A DNA stretch of 64,000 nt, from assembly GCF_002099425.1 (NCBI RefSeq), contig NW_018344185.1:662001-726000 (forward strand), read 5' to 3'. Position 1 is the first letter of the stretch, and the number at the start of each line of letters is the position of its first letter. Below, piece after piece: positions 46,386 to 59,389 of the stretch. The notes beneath the pieces are model-generated. The model saw only the letters and a list, made by a program, of their open reading frames with translations, made no database searches and was not told the origin of the DNA. This DNA is from Phascolarctos cinereus (taxonomy: Eukaryota; Chordata; Mammalia; Diprotodontia; Phascolarctidae). The position numbers and the translations under genes were made by a program.

Positions 46386-46974
46386 GATAAAAACTAGACC
46401 TATGACTTTATTAGTCTACTCTTGGTAAGTAAATGCTTACTAACAAAAACAGTTGCACATTCTCTGCAACTTATGTTCTTAGAGAGTTGCCTAGGGTATG
46501 ATTAGGTTAGTTAGAAGCAAGAGCAGAACCAAGCATATCATGGCTTTGTGGCTAGTTGTCTGTATGTCAACTATAGATTATTATTGTTGAATTATTGTCA
46601 TCATTGTCATCTTTGTTGTCATTGTCACCATAATTGATGTTGTTACTGTTGTTCTTTTTATCATCATTGTTAAAGATATTGAAAGTTACTCAATAATTAG
46701 CATTGAGAGTAGCAGAAATATTCATGATTTAGCTGAGAAACTGGGTAATCATTTCTAAATTTTGTTTGCTTATTCATCAAATGACAGATATCTAGTCATT
46801 TAGCCCACACTTGAATTTTTTTCTGGCTTACCGTCAGATGTTTAATTTTATTAGAAGAAATTTCAGCAACTCAGGGTCCCCTCCACACAATAATGAGGCA
46901 TTAGAATCTGAGTTGAGTTCTGGACACATATTTGCATACACATGAATACAAATCTATCCGTTAGTTAACAAATC
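46386..46974. other. unassigned, with a degenerate TTG/TCA trinucleotide patch
   Basis: 46563-46680 is built from ATTGTTG, GTCATCATT and related triplets. The rest is unassigned. Confidence 0.5.
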
Positions 46975-47370
46975 TTCATTAAACACCTTTTATGTACTTG
47001 GCAAGAAGGATAGAAAGAGAAACTGGTATTCTTTTGTAGTAAACAACATATTCATAAATAGAAATTTAGAAAAACTAAATACTGGGTAATTTGATAGGAA
47101 TAGACCAGGTAGAAGGTGATGCTTAAGCTGAATCATCATGGAAATCGAAGATAATATGAGGCATTTGTGAGGAGGATGGGTGTTTTCCAGTCATTGGAAA
47201 TAGTCATTGAAAAGGCACAGAAATGGAAGATTATATATCATCTGTGGGGAACAGCAAGGTTAATTTGGCTGAACTATAGAGTATCAAAAGGAGTTTAATG
47301 TATAGGCCTCAAAAAATAGGTTAGCATTAGGTTCTTAAGGGCTTTAAATTCCAAGTAGAAATATATGTAT
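46975..47370 (-). mobile_element. L2 3' end
   Basis: Antisense L2: 'cttcattaaacaccttttatgtacttggcaag', 'gaagataatatgaggcatttg', 'gtggggaacagcaaggttaatttggctgaac', 'cttaagggctttaaattccaag'. Confidence 0.75.
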
Positions 47371-47570
47371 TCATTTATATGGTTGTATATGTTGGCATGT
47401 GCATATATGTATATACACATATGTAATATATGAAAATGAAGAGGTAAAATCCATAAACCTAATCAATAGCACATAAAAATAAGAGTAATAAATGGAATGA
47501 TTTTCTAGTTACAGATATCTATCATATATCTGCATGGGGCCAAACCTTTTTTGTGATTATTTTAAACAAT

Positions 47571-50500
47571 TTTCTAATAATTTTGTGGTTGTTGTTATTC
47601 TTTCTATTTAGCTTTTAGAATCATCCTTTATATCATTTGTTGCCTTTACTTAATGCAATTTGTATTAATTCATATGTTTCTTTGCTTATATGTATTCTCC
47701 ATATTTGCTAAATCTTATATCAAATTCATATTCCATTATGTTCATGTACCAAAAAATGCTTAACTACTTCCCCAATCAATGGGACATTTTTTTTAAAATT
47801 TTCATTTATTTGTTACTACAGAAATGTTTTATAAATATTTTAGCATACATGGAGCCTTTTATCATTGATTTCTTTAGGGCATACAGCTAGCAGTGGAATA
47901 GATTTTTTAGACACTTTTTCAGAATTGCAAATTGTTTTCCTTTAGGATTGTACTAATTCAAAGCTGTACCAATTCAAATTAAAATTTATATCCTTTCACA
48001 GTTTTTCCAATATTGATTTTTTGGGTCTTTCTTTTTAGTACTAGGTCATTATTTTCCACTATTCTGCTTCTCTCTTGTTTATACTATTACACTCATCCAC
48101 TTTTCTATTTTTTAAAACCAGTAACAAATAGTTTTTGACGGCTTATTTAAAACATAATTTGAAGTCTGTGTTACTTCCTCTTCATTGCTAATTTTTCGTT
48201 ATGATCCATTTTATTCTGTTTTACCCCACTGTGAATAAATTTTGCTATTATTTTATCAAGTTATATGAGATTTTTTTTGATAAGTCCACATAAAGCATCA
48301 AAAGTATAAATTAAATTTGTTGGTATTGCCATTGTTGTGTTATATTGACATGACCCAGCCATGAGCACTGACTATTCCTCAAACTATTGAAATTGTTATT
48401 TATTTTGTTAAAGAGCACTTTGGAAATGAATCTATACAAGTAATGAGTGTGTTTTTTGTTTATTGATCCCCAAATAATTTATGAATTTGTATTTTACCTT
48501 GAGTGAAACTTCTTTTTCTATTATTATCTCTTGTTTTTTCTTAACATCATGTAGAAATAGTGTGGATTTTTGTGGGTTTCTTTTGTAACACTACTTTCCT
48601 GAGAGTATTATTTTTCTCAAATAGCTTTTTTTGGGATTCCATAATATTTTCCAAGTAAAACACCATCTTGTCAGGAAATAGGGAATGCTTTACTTCTATT
48701 TCCCTATCTTTACACCTTTAATTACTTTCCCTCATCTTACTGTACTGTTATTGCTAGAATTTCTAGAACTATATAAGGCAAAAGTTAGGTGAGTGGGCAT
48801 ATTTACTTTGTTCCTTTACATATTCAGAAAGCTGTTGTTGAGTCAACTTTATATATGATATTGTTTTCAATTTTAGATAGATAATTTTCATAATGTTTAA
48901 ATGTTCCCATGCTTATACTTTGGAATAATATTGTCAGAATTGAAGCTTGTACTTTGCAAACTTTTTTTTTCTATAATCATTGTGATAATCGTGTGTATGA
49001 TTAATTATATTGATTATATCTTAAATATTCCTTTTATCCCTTCCATAAATTGAACTTGAACAAAATAAATAATTTCTTGGATAAATTACCATAGTATCTT
49101 TTATGGATTTTTATTTGCAATGCTTATTTACAATCATTTTTCTGTACTTTTTTCCTTCTCTGATATAGATGTAAGGATAAGATTTCTTCATAAAGGGAGT
49201 TTAGAATTTGGGCAATATTAATAGCAGTTGTTCTTTTAAATTTTATTGAATTTCCGGGTAGATACATCAGGCAGGATGAGGAATTCTAGACCCTTTCTCC
49301 ACTGATAGTTCCTTTACAGCTGTATTTATTTCATTTTTATAAGATTCCATTATTTAAGATCCCTTTGATGTTCCCCTATTATTCATATTTTTATTATGTT
49401 ACTATCTTGTTCTCATTGTAATTCAGATACATATTTCATGAATTTATGTGCTATGGAATTTGAGTATATAAAGTTATTATTAATATCATTTGTCAACTAT
49501 GATTCCTTTTAATATAGTTAAATTTCATTGTTTTCCTCTATATTGTGAATACTGTATTAACTTTGAGTGTTACCATTATTAGAATTCTTTTTTTTCTTTA
49601 ACTAATGAAAGGAAATGTCATTCTGACCTTTTTCCTATATTTTTGTTTTTACTGTTTTTTTTTATAAGCACTAGATTATGGGCTTTTACATATTTATAAT
49701 TTTACATGTAAATTTTTTGTACATAAATTTATTAGAATTAGATTTTTCTTCCATTTATCTCTTTAATTTTGTTCTGAATTAATTTGTCCCCTTCTATATT
49801 TTAAGAAAAGTCTTTGTCATTACTCTGGTTATTGTTTCTTTGTTTAAGAGACTTAAAAGAATGTGATTCCTTCAGGCTTTCTTCACTCAGCTCTCAATGC
49901 CCTCACTCTTATTTGTAAACCTTTTGCTAGTTTTGGAATTTTATTTAGATTATTGATTATTTTTTCTTCATTCATTGTAAATACTTATTTAATTCTTCTC
50001 CTTACTCTTTTTCTATCCCTTTTACCTCTAAGTGAAGTGATTCATTTAAAATCTTCACACTTACTAAACTTTTTTTTAATTACATGATTTAAAAAAAGAT
50101 ATTTACATTGTTCTTTTCATTGATTCTCTTCCATTCACATCTGTATGAAACTTTGATCCTCTGATTCATGTTTCCTATATTAATTTGTTCCTTCTATAGC
50201 TTCTGATTCTTCATGGACTTAAAGCATCTAAAGTATAACAATTGCATTCCCTCTTCTAAAATTTTTCTGTGTTATTACCATGAATATTTGAGCCTCATTT
50301 TTTTATTTATGTTATGTGTTACTCTTAACAGTATCAATTCACTTGAGAAGTAATGAGGATAGAATTTCTCCATGGTAAAAAAAAAAAAAGTCCATGTTTC
50401 CCAGATCATGAAGTCTAATTCTGTCCTATGACCTGGTTATGATCATTTTCTTTCCCATTTGACATTTAGACTCTGTTCTACTGACATGTCCTTTTATCAT

Positions 50501-51200
50501 GCTGAATGCTGTTTGCCTCAAATATCTCTTATTTTCCTTCTCCTAAGGCTCTCCAGATCTCTTGCTGAGGAATTATTGGAATAGTCTTCCTATCATTGTT
50601 TTCATGGACTTGCTTAGGGCACATTAGACATTCCTCTATCACATCATCCTCCTTTTATGCGGCCTGTATTAGTGCAATGTATTCCCACAGGATGTGTTGA
50701 TTCACTTTATGGTAGGGGTATTATAAGGTTTACTCTATGATGTGTCTGGTCTTCTCAATTGCCATCTGGTTTTTTTCCCCTAATTTTTATTCTTGTATAA
50801 GGAACCATCTTAATGGATTCTATGTAGCTGAACTTTTTTTTCAATGTCATTCCCTTTGTAAATTATTTTTATAAAGTTTCTAGCAATGGTATAATTTACA
50901 ATGTTGCTTATATTTATTTATATTTCTTTAGTTTTTGTTGTTTGAGATCTTTGACCACTGAAAAATCTGTTCTTTCCTATGTTTTTTGAGACATGCTTCA
51001 AAACCTCTCTTTTATTGATATCTATTTTTTATTACTGTTTAGGCAAAGGTATTCAGATATGTCATTTTGAGTTGTATCACCGTTTACTCTGCTTTTCAAA
51101 ATGTATTAATGTATTCCCTTCTCTGGTCTCTGGTAGGTGCAAAGTAATTTTGTGTTATCTAAATTTTCTTTCTTTAATATTTCAAGGTCCTTTCCTTTGC
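47571..51200 (-). mobile_element. Old L1, antisense, long but decayed
   Basis: 47.6-48.1 kb follows antisense distal ORF2 ('tacttccccaatcaatgggac', 'tgttactacagaaatgttttataaatatttt'). 48.1-49.4 kb resembles antisense RT with T-rich, L1-typical composition. From about 49.5 kb on, endonuclease or ORF1-like identity is only suggested by composition and order. Much older than the other L1s. The right limit is uncertain and other relics may be mixed in. Confidence 0.45.
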
Positions 51201-51640
51201 AATTCTTAATTTTTAATACCTGTGTTCCTTGGAGTTGTAGCAAAGACAAATGATGTGAAGGTGGGCAGTGTGGGCTTTACCTGGAAACCTCAAAGCCATA
51301 TAAAAACTGTCCAAAATACCCACTCTCTCCCCCAATCCTTCAAAAAGGAGCAAACATTGATTAAATCTTGTCAGATGACTAAATAATGGAGAAAACAGAG
51401 ATGGGGTGTGAATGTGTGGGGCCACCACTGAGTCCAAATGAAAGGGAACTGTCACATATCGGGGACCAATCCCATCTCCTAAAATACTTCTTTTCTCACT
51501 ACTCCTCACATGAATTGATAGTGTTAACTAAGGAATAATATTAAAAAAAAAAGATGAAGGTAAAGATATGCAAGGTAGTACTATGGAAACTTTTAGAAGG
51601 AACTTAAATTAGTACTTAAAAACTTCTCTCTTTTTTGAAG
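51201..51640. other. unassigned sequence
   Basis: GC is slightly higher at 51240-51500. The minus strand is open for 98 codons (51213-51509), but no domain or splice context is visible. Confidence 0.4.
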
Positions 51641-51649
51641 AAGAGGAAT

Positions 51650-52155
51650 TTTTATTTATTTTTGTAAATATTATTTTAGTTTTTAATTATGTGTAAAGAT
51701 AGTTTTCAACATTCGTTTTTTAAAGATTTTGAGTTCTAAATTTTTCTACCTCCCTCTTTCCCCTCTTCCCTTTCCAAGACAGTAAGCAATCTCATATAGG
51801 TTGTATATGCATGTGCAATTTTCACATTAGTCATGTTTTGAAAGAAGAATCAGAACAAAAGGGGAAAATCACAAGAAAGAAAAAATAAAGCTAAAAAAGA
51901 AGTAAAAATAGCATGCTTCAATTGGTATTTAGACTCCATAGTTCCTTCTCTGGATATGAATAGCATTTTTCATCATGAGTCTTTTGAAATTGCCTTGGAT
52001 CATTGCATTGCTGAGAAGAGCTGAGTCTATCAAAATGGTTCATCAAATAATGTTGCTATTACTGTGTACAATGTTCTCCTGGTTCTACTCACTTCACTTA
52101 GCATCAGTTCATGTCTTTCCAGATTTTTCTGAAATCCTCCTGCTCATCAATCCTT
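51650..52155 (-). mobile_element. L1 3' UTR and ORF2 end, antisense
   Basis: A T-rich start, 'gattttgagttctaaatttttctacc', and 'gctgagaagagctgagtctatc' to 'ttcacttagcatcagttcatgtc' are antisense L1 3' end. It stops at 52155, where a second, younger L1 begins. Confidence 0.8.
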
Positions 52156-53470
52156 TTTTCTTTTTTTAATTTTTAAAATTGACTTATTTTTAGTTATCAA
52201 CATTCACTTTTATAAGATTTTGAGTTCTAAATTTTCTCCCCCATCTTCCCTCCCCCTCCACAAGATGGTGTGCAATCTGATATAGCCCATTCATATACTA
52301 TCATATTAAAATTATTTCCACATTAGTCATGTTGTAAATAAGAATTAAAACCAAAGGGAAAAACCACAAGAAAGGAAAAAACAACAACAAAAACAAAATA
52401 GTATACTTTGATCTGCATTCAGACTCCATAGTTCTTTCTTTGAATGTGGATAGCATTTTCCTTCATGAGTCTATTGAATTGTCTTAGATCCTTGCATTGT
52501 TGAGAAGAGGTAAGTCTATCATAATTGATCATCAAACAATGTTGCTATTGCTGTGTACAATGCTCTCCTGATTCTGCTCGCCTTACTCAGCATCAGTTCA
52601 TGTAAGTCTTTCCAGGTTTTGCTAAAGTCCATCTGCTCATATGGAACAATAGTATTCCATTACATTCATACACGAGAACTTGTTCAGCCATTCACAATTG
52701 ATGAGAATCCCTCAGCTTTCAATGCTTTGACACCACAAAAAGAGCTGCTATAAATATTTTTTTTGTACTTGTAGATCCTTTTCACTGTTTTATAGCCTCT
52801 TTAGGATACAGACATAATGGCATTGCTGGATCAAAGGCCACACACAGTTTGCCCTTTGGGCTTAGTTTCAAATTGCACTCCAGAATCGCACTTCACAACT
52901 ACACTAATGGTGCAATAGTGTCCCAGTTTTCCCACATCTTCTCCAACATTTGATGTTTTCCTTTCTGTCGTATTAAACAATCTGATAATTATGAAGTAAT
53001 ACCTTAGAGATGTTTTAACTTCCATTTCTCTAATCAATACTGATTTAGAGCATTTTATATGACTATGGATACCTTTGATTTCTTCATCTGAAAACTGCCT
53101 TTCATAGCCTTTGACTATTTATCAATTGGGGAATGATTTTTCTTTTTTTATAAATTTTATTCAGTTCACTATATATTTGAGAAATGAGGCCTTTGTCAGA
53201 AACACTGGTTGTAAATTGTTTCCCACCTTTCTGCTTTCCTTCTAATCTTGGTTGCATAGGTTGTGTTTGTGTAAAAGCTTTTTTAATTTAATGTAATCGA
53301 AATGATACCTTTTGCATTTCATAATCTTCTGTATCTCTTGCTTGATCATAAATTCTTCTCTCTTCCATAGATCTGACAGGGAAACTATTTCTTGCTCTTC
53401 TAATTTGCTAATGGTATCGTCCTTTATGTCTAAATAATGTACCCCCATTTGAACTTATCTTGGTATACAA
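52156..53470 (-). mobile_element. Second L1 3' part, abutting the first
   Basis: A new T-rich L1 3' terminus at 52156 is followed by a complete run of antisense 3' UTR and distal ORF2 to 53470. The frame at 53242-53448 reads DDTISKLEEQEIVSLSDLWK. AAACTTCT at 51620-51627 and 53472-53479 may be one target repeat around the pair. Confidence 0.85.
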
Positions 53471-53479
53471 GAAACTTCT

Positions 53480-54579
53480 TTTTTGTTGTCTACTGTAAGG
53501 GGTTTTTTTTAATCTTAATATGTTCTTCCAGGATGCTTATGGATGCTGTTACCTTCAAATATCCTGTCTTTGAGACCAGTATGCTTTGCTTGTATGGAGA
53601 TCATGTTTTCTTTTAATGTTTTGCTTCTCTTCTTTTTGATTATCCATATCTTCAGCTTATTCACAGTACCAATTAATTGTTCTCACACTTATTTAGAGAG
53701 AAATTCCACTTTTTTTAACCTTTTCTGCTGCCCATTTTTGTTGTGCAGGCCACAAATTCCCCCATTTGTTCCCATCTAACTCCTTCCTTCAAGATTCTGA
53801 TTCCCATCTTGTTCCATTCTGGAACATCCTACTACAATTCTCTATTCCCTAGGAATCCAAAAGCTTCTCTCTTTCATCAGATTCTAACTAAATACCAAAC
53901 TATCTCACCCTCTGCCTATATGTGTGGAAATTATTATACAACAACCTTAGTCTCAGCCCATGTAACTTCTGGAGAGACATTTCTGGTTCAGCTGTGTACT
54001 GGTTCCCTTTCCTTTGAACTCAGTGCTAGCCCTCCCCCCACTTCCTGCCTTGGTTCCCTCCATTATTTAGTTCATTGACTGGGTTTAGTGAATGACTGCT
54101 CCTTTTTGAAAGCAGTGTAAGACTAGGTATTTGATAGAGGGTTGATGTAGTCATGAGTTTCCCAGCCCAATCCCTACCCCATTCTCTCCTCCAAGATTGG
54201 CTAGTTTTAGTTGAAGTCCTTTTCTTGTGCTATTTTCCCGAGGACATTTTGAAACAGTTGATTCTGAAAGTTGGATGCATAATACAGCCCCAATCATAAA
54301 TCACATGGATTGTGAAGCCACTATAGCACCACAAATGGGAAGTTGTAGTGAGGAAACACATGGGTCAAAATTTCTAGAACAATGACAACACCACTCTTTC
54401 TTGAATGGAGGACCAATTTAGGATGTTACCAAGTAGCTAATTATGAAAGTACTTACCTTAACATTCAGTAGCTACAAGGGTCTTAATACTGTTTTGCTTT
54501 AGTATATTTAGTAAAATATTGTGGGGACAGAGAAAAGTTGGCAGCAGAAGGGATGTGAGAGTACCAGTAGCAATGACCT
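53480..54579. other. unassigned sequence
   Basis: The plus strand has a 111-codon open stretch at 53743-54078 (Ser/Thr/Pro-rich) overlapping a second one at 53543-53779. No family, splice or start context is recognised, and it is probably not a gene. Confidence 0.4.
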
Positions 54580-57193
54580 TTTGATTTATTCTTTTGTTTT
54601 ATTTTTTTCTATATGAGTTAGATAATAGCAGGTGATTTTATTCCTCTCCACCCCTTGTCATATTTTTTAAATTTTTCTGCATTTTGAGTCTCTCTGCTCA
54701 TTATTATTTGTCTTTAAGGGTAGAGGAGCATTGCTCTTATATTACCACTTACTTTGCCATCTACTTAGGATGGCACTTACCTCAGAATTGTTTTAATTTG
54801 CATTTCTCCAATCAATAGTGATTTTGGGTAATTTTTTCATATGGCTATAGATAGCTTTAATTACTTCATCTGAAAACTGATCATATATCTTGTCCTCCAC
54901 TGTAAAAGTTTTTTTCCCCTGCCTCTTTTACGTGAGATAATTTACCCCAATCCTACCTCTCCCTTTCTCTTTCTCCCAGTACATTCCTCTCTCACCCATT
55001 AATATGTATATATTTAGATATCATACTTTCATATTCAACTCATACCTGTGCCTTCTTTCTATCTGTACTCCTTCTAACTACCCCAGTAATGAGAAAGGTC
55101 TGAGGAATTACACATATCATTTTCCCATGTTGGAATATAAACACTTTAATATTTTTATGACTGTAATGATTCCCCTTTCCTTTTTACCTTTTCAGGCTTC
55201 TCTTGAGTTTTGTTTTCGTATTCAGTTCTTGTCTTTTCAACAAAAATGTGTGAAAGTCTTCTATCTAATTGTAATTGAATATCCATTTTTTCCCTGAAGG
55301 ATTATACTCAGTTTTACTAGATAGGTAACTTGATTTCAATCCTAGCTCCTTTGCCCTCTGAAATATTATATTCCAAGCCCTCTGTGTAGAAGCTATTGTC
55401 TTGTGTTATCCTGACTGTGGCTCCACAATACTTGAATTGTTTCTTTCTGGCTGCTTGAAATATTTTCTCCTTGACCTGGGAACTCTGGAATTTGGCTATA
55501 ATATTCCAGGCAGTTTTCATTTTGGGATCTCTTTCAGGAGGTAATCAGTGGATTCTTTCAATTTCTATTTTACCCTCTGGTTGTAGAATGTCAGGGCAGT
55601 TTCCCTTGATAATTTCTTGAAAAACGATGTCTAGGCTCTTTTTTTTTAAAATCATGGTTTTCAGGTTGTCCCATCATTTTAAAATCATCTCTCCTAGGTC
55701 TGTTTTCCAGATCAGTTGTTTCTCCAATTGTATATTTTGCATTGTCTTCTATTTTTTTCATTCTTTTTGTTTTGTTTTATTGTTTCTTGATTTCTCAGAA
55801 ATCCATTAGCTTTTATTTGTTCCATTCTAATTTTTAAGGAATTATTTTCTTCAGTGACCTTTTGAACTTCATCCTTTTCCATTTGGCCAATTCTGCTTTT
55901 CTAAGATATTCTTCTTATTTGATTTTTGGACGTTTTTTACCATTTGCCGTAGTGTGTTTTTAAAAGTGTTCTTTTCTTCAATTTTTTTTGTGTCTCCTTT
56001 AGCAAGCTGTTGATTCACTTTCATGACTTTTTTGCATTACTTTCATTTTTCTTCCCAATTTTTCCTCTACCTCTCTTAGTTCATTTTAAGAATCATGTTT
56101 GAGCTCTTCCATGGCCTGAGATCAATTCATATTTTTCTTAGAGGATTTGGATATAGGAGCTTTGACTTTGTTGCCTTCTTCTGACTATGTGTTTTAATCT
56201 TCCTTGTCACCATAGTAACTTTCAATAGTCAGTTTTTTGTTTTTTTGCTTTTTGTTTCTTTATCTTTTGCTCATTTTCCAAGCCTATTAGTTGACTCTTA
56301 ACATTTTGTTAAAGTAAGGCTCTGCTTCCAGGGTGGGGGACACACTGTCACAAGCTTCAGGGTTTTGTGGCTATTTTCAGATACTTCTAGGGAACTGTAA
56401 CTTTTCAGTTCTTCCAAGGTGATATGATCTAAGGAAAGGTGTTTACTACTCTCCTGTCCTGTGTTCTGTCTGTGAACAACCACAAACACTGTTTTCTGCC
56501 CTGGAACTGTGAGGAGGGTCCACACTCCAATGCTACTGCAAGCTCTACTATGCTAGTGCTCCTCTTTGCCTTGGGTCTGCCACCCAGGACTGTGACCAGG
56601 CTCAAACTATGTGCAAAGCAACAGAGTTCTGACTCAGTGCTTGCAAAAAGATCCCTGCAATCTCCTTCTGACTAGTTGTTTGACCTCCTTACAGTCTGTG
56701 GTCTATGACCTCCAGAAATAGCTGCTACCACTGTTACTACTGATTCAGCAGCTCCCAAAATCTGCTTCTGTTTTCTGGGGCTGTGCTGGTGCAGCCTTCC
56801 ATGGACTGTGCCTCACTCTCACTGAGGTGTGACACACCTTTCCTGATGACCTTCTAAGTTTTCTTTGGTGTTTGTGGGCTGAAGAGTCTGAAAACTGCCA
56901 CTGCTGCCATTGATTCAGTCACCCCAAGGATTACTCCAGGTGTACTGAGGCCCAGTCTGGCCTGTGCTGCTATGGCCTGTGCTGGACTGTGTTCCTTTCT
57001 CACCATTGAACAACAGACCTTTCCTGCCAACATTCCAAGTTGGCTTGGGCAGAAAATTTGATTCACTCTGTCTTTTTGTGTGTTCTGCTACTCTACAATT
57101 TGTTGAGAGTCATTTTTAAAGGTTTTTTGAGGGATCTGGAGGAGAGCTCAGGTGAGTCCCTGCCTTTTCTCCACCATCTTGGCTCTGATCCCA
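54580..57193 (-). mobile_element. L1 5' half: 5' UTR, ORF1, start of ORF2
   Basis: Minus orientation. The 5' terminus is at about 57193 (complement of GGGATCAGAGCCAAGATGGTG) and the 5' UTR runs to 56.3 kb. ORF1 follows at about 56.25-55.3 kb, where 55317-55520 reads NIIAKFQSSQVKEKIFQAAR and KKQFKYCGATVRITQD, the RNA-binding C-terminal half of L1 ORF1p. Decayed endonuclease sequence continues to 54.58 kb. A 114-bp distal-ORF2 fragment lies out of place at 54777-54890. No RT core or 3' UTR. Confidence 0.75.
54777..54890 (-). mobile_element. Displaced L1 distal-ORF2 fragment
   Basis: 'cctcagaattgttttaatttgcatttctcc' to 'acttcatctgaaaactg' is antisense distal ORF2, normally kilobases downstream of the endonuclease sequence on both sides of it here. 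No A/T tail, no 3' UTR. Confidence 0.65.
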
Positions 57194-57540
57194 TGTTCTA
57201 AAGTAACAGATTTCCTTAAAATTGCACTCAATTTTTTTTTGTACTTTTCTATCTAAAGTTCTTTATCTGAACATTAGTCACCAGCTTAGGCTGTCAGGAA
57301 TAAATTGTATTTATACAATTAGGAGAAAATTATACAAATTGTGAACTAAGGGACAGGGGTTATTATATTAAATAGGTTGAAAGGTACACTGCTAATCTTA
57401 GAAACATTTGAGATTATATAGTTCAACTCTCTTATTTTCCAAGGCCTTATCCCCCAAAATAGTTTTCATCTTTTGTACCTTTTGATTTTCCTAATTCTTG
57501 CAATCATTAATGTCTGTGTACATTTATTCTGGATCAATTT
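57194..57540. other. unassigned sequence
   Basis: Nothing recognised. Confidence 0.5.
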
Positions 57541-57606
57541 ATCTATCATCTATCTATACATCTGTCTGTCTATCTATCAATCTACCTATCTGTCTGTCTA
57601 TCTATC
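57541..57606. repeat. (TCTA)/(TCTG)n microsatellite
   Basis: Imperfect tetranucleotide array. Confidence 0.95.
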
Positions 57607-58380
57607 CCCATATTGTTTCATTCCCCATAGAATGTCAGCTTCTTCATAATAATAATTATTTAAGAAGTAACATATGATGATCATAAAGCATATAGTCCCT
57701 CAAATGTGTTTCAGGGGAATGGGTCACAATCTATATTGTGTGATAATATGGGATAATTTGAAAAGACTTGGGCCTCCTATGAGAGGAATTCCTAATGGAG
57801 ACTTTGTACCTCGAATTGAGGACCACTCCAAAAATATAATATTTTGAAGTATGCTACATGAACATCAAACAGCATTAAAACTTGATTCTTCATCACCCCT
57901 GACCTAATGGAAACTAGTGTCAATGGCTTGTTGATTATGGAAGTGATTGTTTATAAATCAAAATGAATTTATAAAAAAGGGGAAAAAAAGAAAAAAAATT
58001 AATGAATTTATAATATTAGTATTTTCAGACAAAATACAAAATTAGTTGGGGAGATATTTGGTAATATCCAGTAGGACCTTACATATAACATTACTATCAT
58101 ATTGCTCTTGTGCTTTTGTGGAAAGTTGGCTTTGCAAAATGGATAAAATCATGGAAGATTCAAAATTGTCTTGATATAGATAATTCAATTGCATAAACTC
58201 ATATTGTGTCCTTTCTCAAAATTATTGTGGAAATGTTATCCCAAATTTCTAGCAGAGACCCTTCAAGATAAGTTCTGTTCATCTCTGCATTGTGCTTCCT
58301 ATTGGTGTCGATAGGTGAGGTGTCAACAGGATGAGATTTCTGGACAAAGCTGAGAACAGACTATTATGAAACCATTTAAA
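57607..58380. other. unassigned, with a possible L2 3' scrap at its start
   Basis: 'ttcattccccatagaatgtcagcttcttc' (57617-57645) recalls the L2 3' UTR. The rest is unassigned. Confidence 0.4.
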
Positions 58381-58397
58381 AGTATAGGTTTCCTCTT

Positions 58398-59086
58398 GAC
58401 CTAGCAATAGCACTTCTAGGCCTGTATTCCAAAGAGATCACACAAATGGAAAAAGCACCCACATGCACAAAAAATATTTATATGAGCTCTTTTTGTGGTG
58501 GCAAAGAATTGGAAATTGAGGGAATGCCCATCAATTGGGGAATGGCTGAACAAGTTGTGGTATATGAATGTAATGGAATATTATTGTATTATAAGAAATG
58601 ATGAGCAGGTAGACTTCAGAAAAACCTAGAAAAACTTGTATGGACTGATGCTGAGTTAAGTAAGCAGAGCCAGGAGAATGTTATATGCAGTAACAGCCAC
58701 ATTGTACGATGACTAACATTGATAGATTTATCCCTTCTCAACAATGCAGGGATCTAAAACATCTCCAAAGGTCCCATGATGGAAAATGCTACCTACATCC
58801 AAAGAAAGAACTATGGAGTTTGAATGCAAATCGAAGCATATTGTTTGCTTTTTCTTTCTTTTGTTTTGTTTTGTTTCCTCTTTCAGATGGTTCCTCCTAT
58901 TGGTTCTAATTCTTCCTTACAATACCACTAATGTGAAAATATGTTTAACAGGAATGTATATGTATAGCCTATGTCAGATTGTGCACCATCTTGGGGAGGC
59001 AAGCAGGGGGTGAGGGGGAGAAAAATTTTAAACTGAAAAGCTTATGAAAGTGATTATTGATAAATTAAAAGAAATTAATAAAAAAG
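58398..59086 (+). mobile_element. 5'-truncated L1 with 17-bp target duplication
   Basis: Sense distal ORF2 ('cttctaggcctgtattccaaagagatcacacaaatgg', 'ggcaaagaattggaaattgagg') and full 3' UTR ending 'gaaattaataaaaaag'. Target duplication AGTATAGGTTTCCTCTT (58381-58397) and AGTATAGGCTTCCTCTT (59087-59103), one mismatch. Same subfamily as 40214-41165. Confidence 0.95.
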
Positions 59087-59389
59087 AGTATAGGCTTCCT
59101 CTTAGTATAAAAATAACCTCTAGTAGTGATTAACATATCAGTGTTGAAGAAGTTTCTAATGATACAGAATGTGGAATTTTTCTGAACCCTCCTTTATTCA
59201 ACATGCTTATCAGTGAAGTAAGTGAAAACATAGATGGAATGAGAATCAGTTCTGCAGATGGTATGGAGCTTGGAAGATTAGCTAACTTATTCGTATGATA
59301 CAAGTCAAAATCCAGAAGTCCTTGACAAACCAAAGTAATAGGTGAAATTTAGTAAAAAGAAATTTAATAGAGACAAATACAAAGTCCTG

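Noticed and set aside
51213-51509. 98-codon minus-strand frame in slightly GC-richer DNA
   Set aside because: No recognisable domain or splice signals. I could not identify the sequence, so no gene is claimed.
53743-54078. Possible protein-coding exon, 111 codons
   Set aside because: No conserved domain, start context or splice flanks, and the frame lies in T/C-rich DNA between L1 copies.
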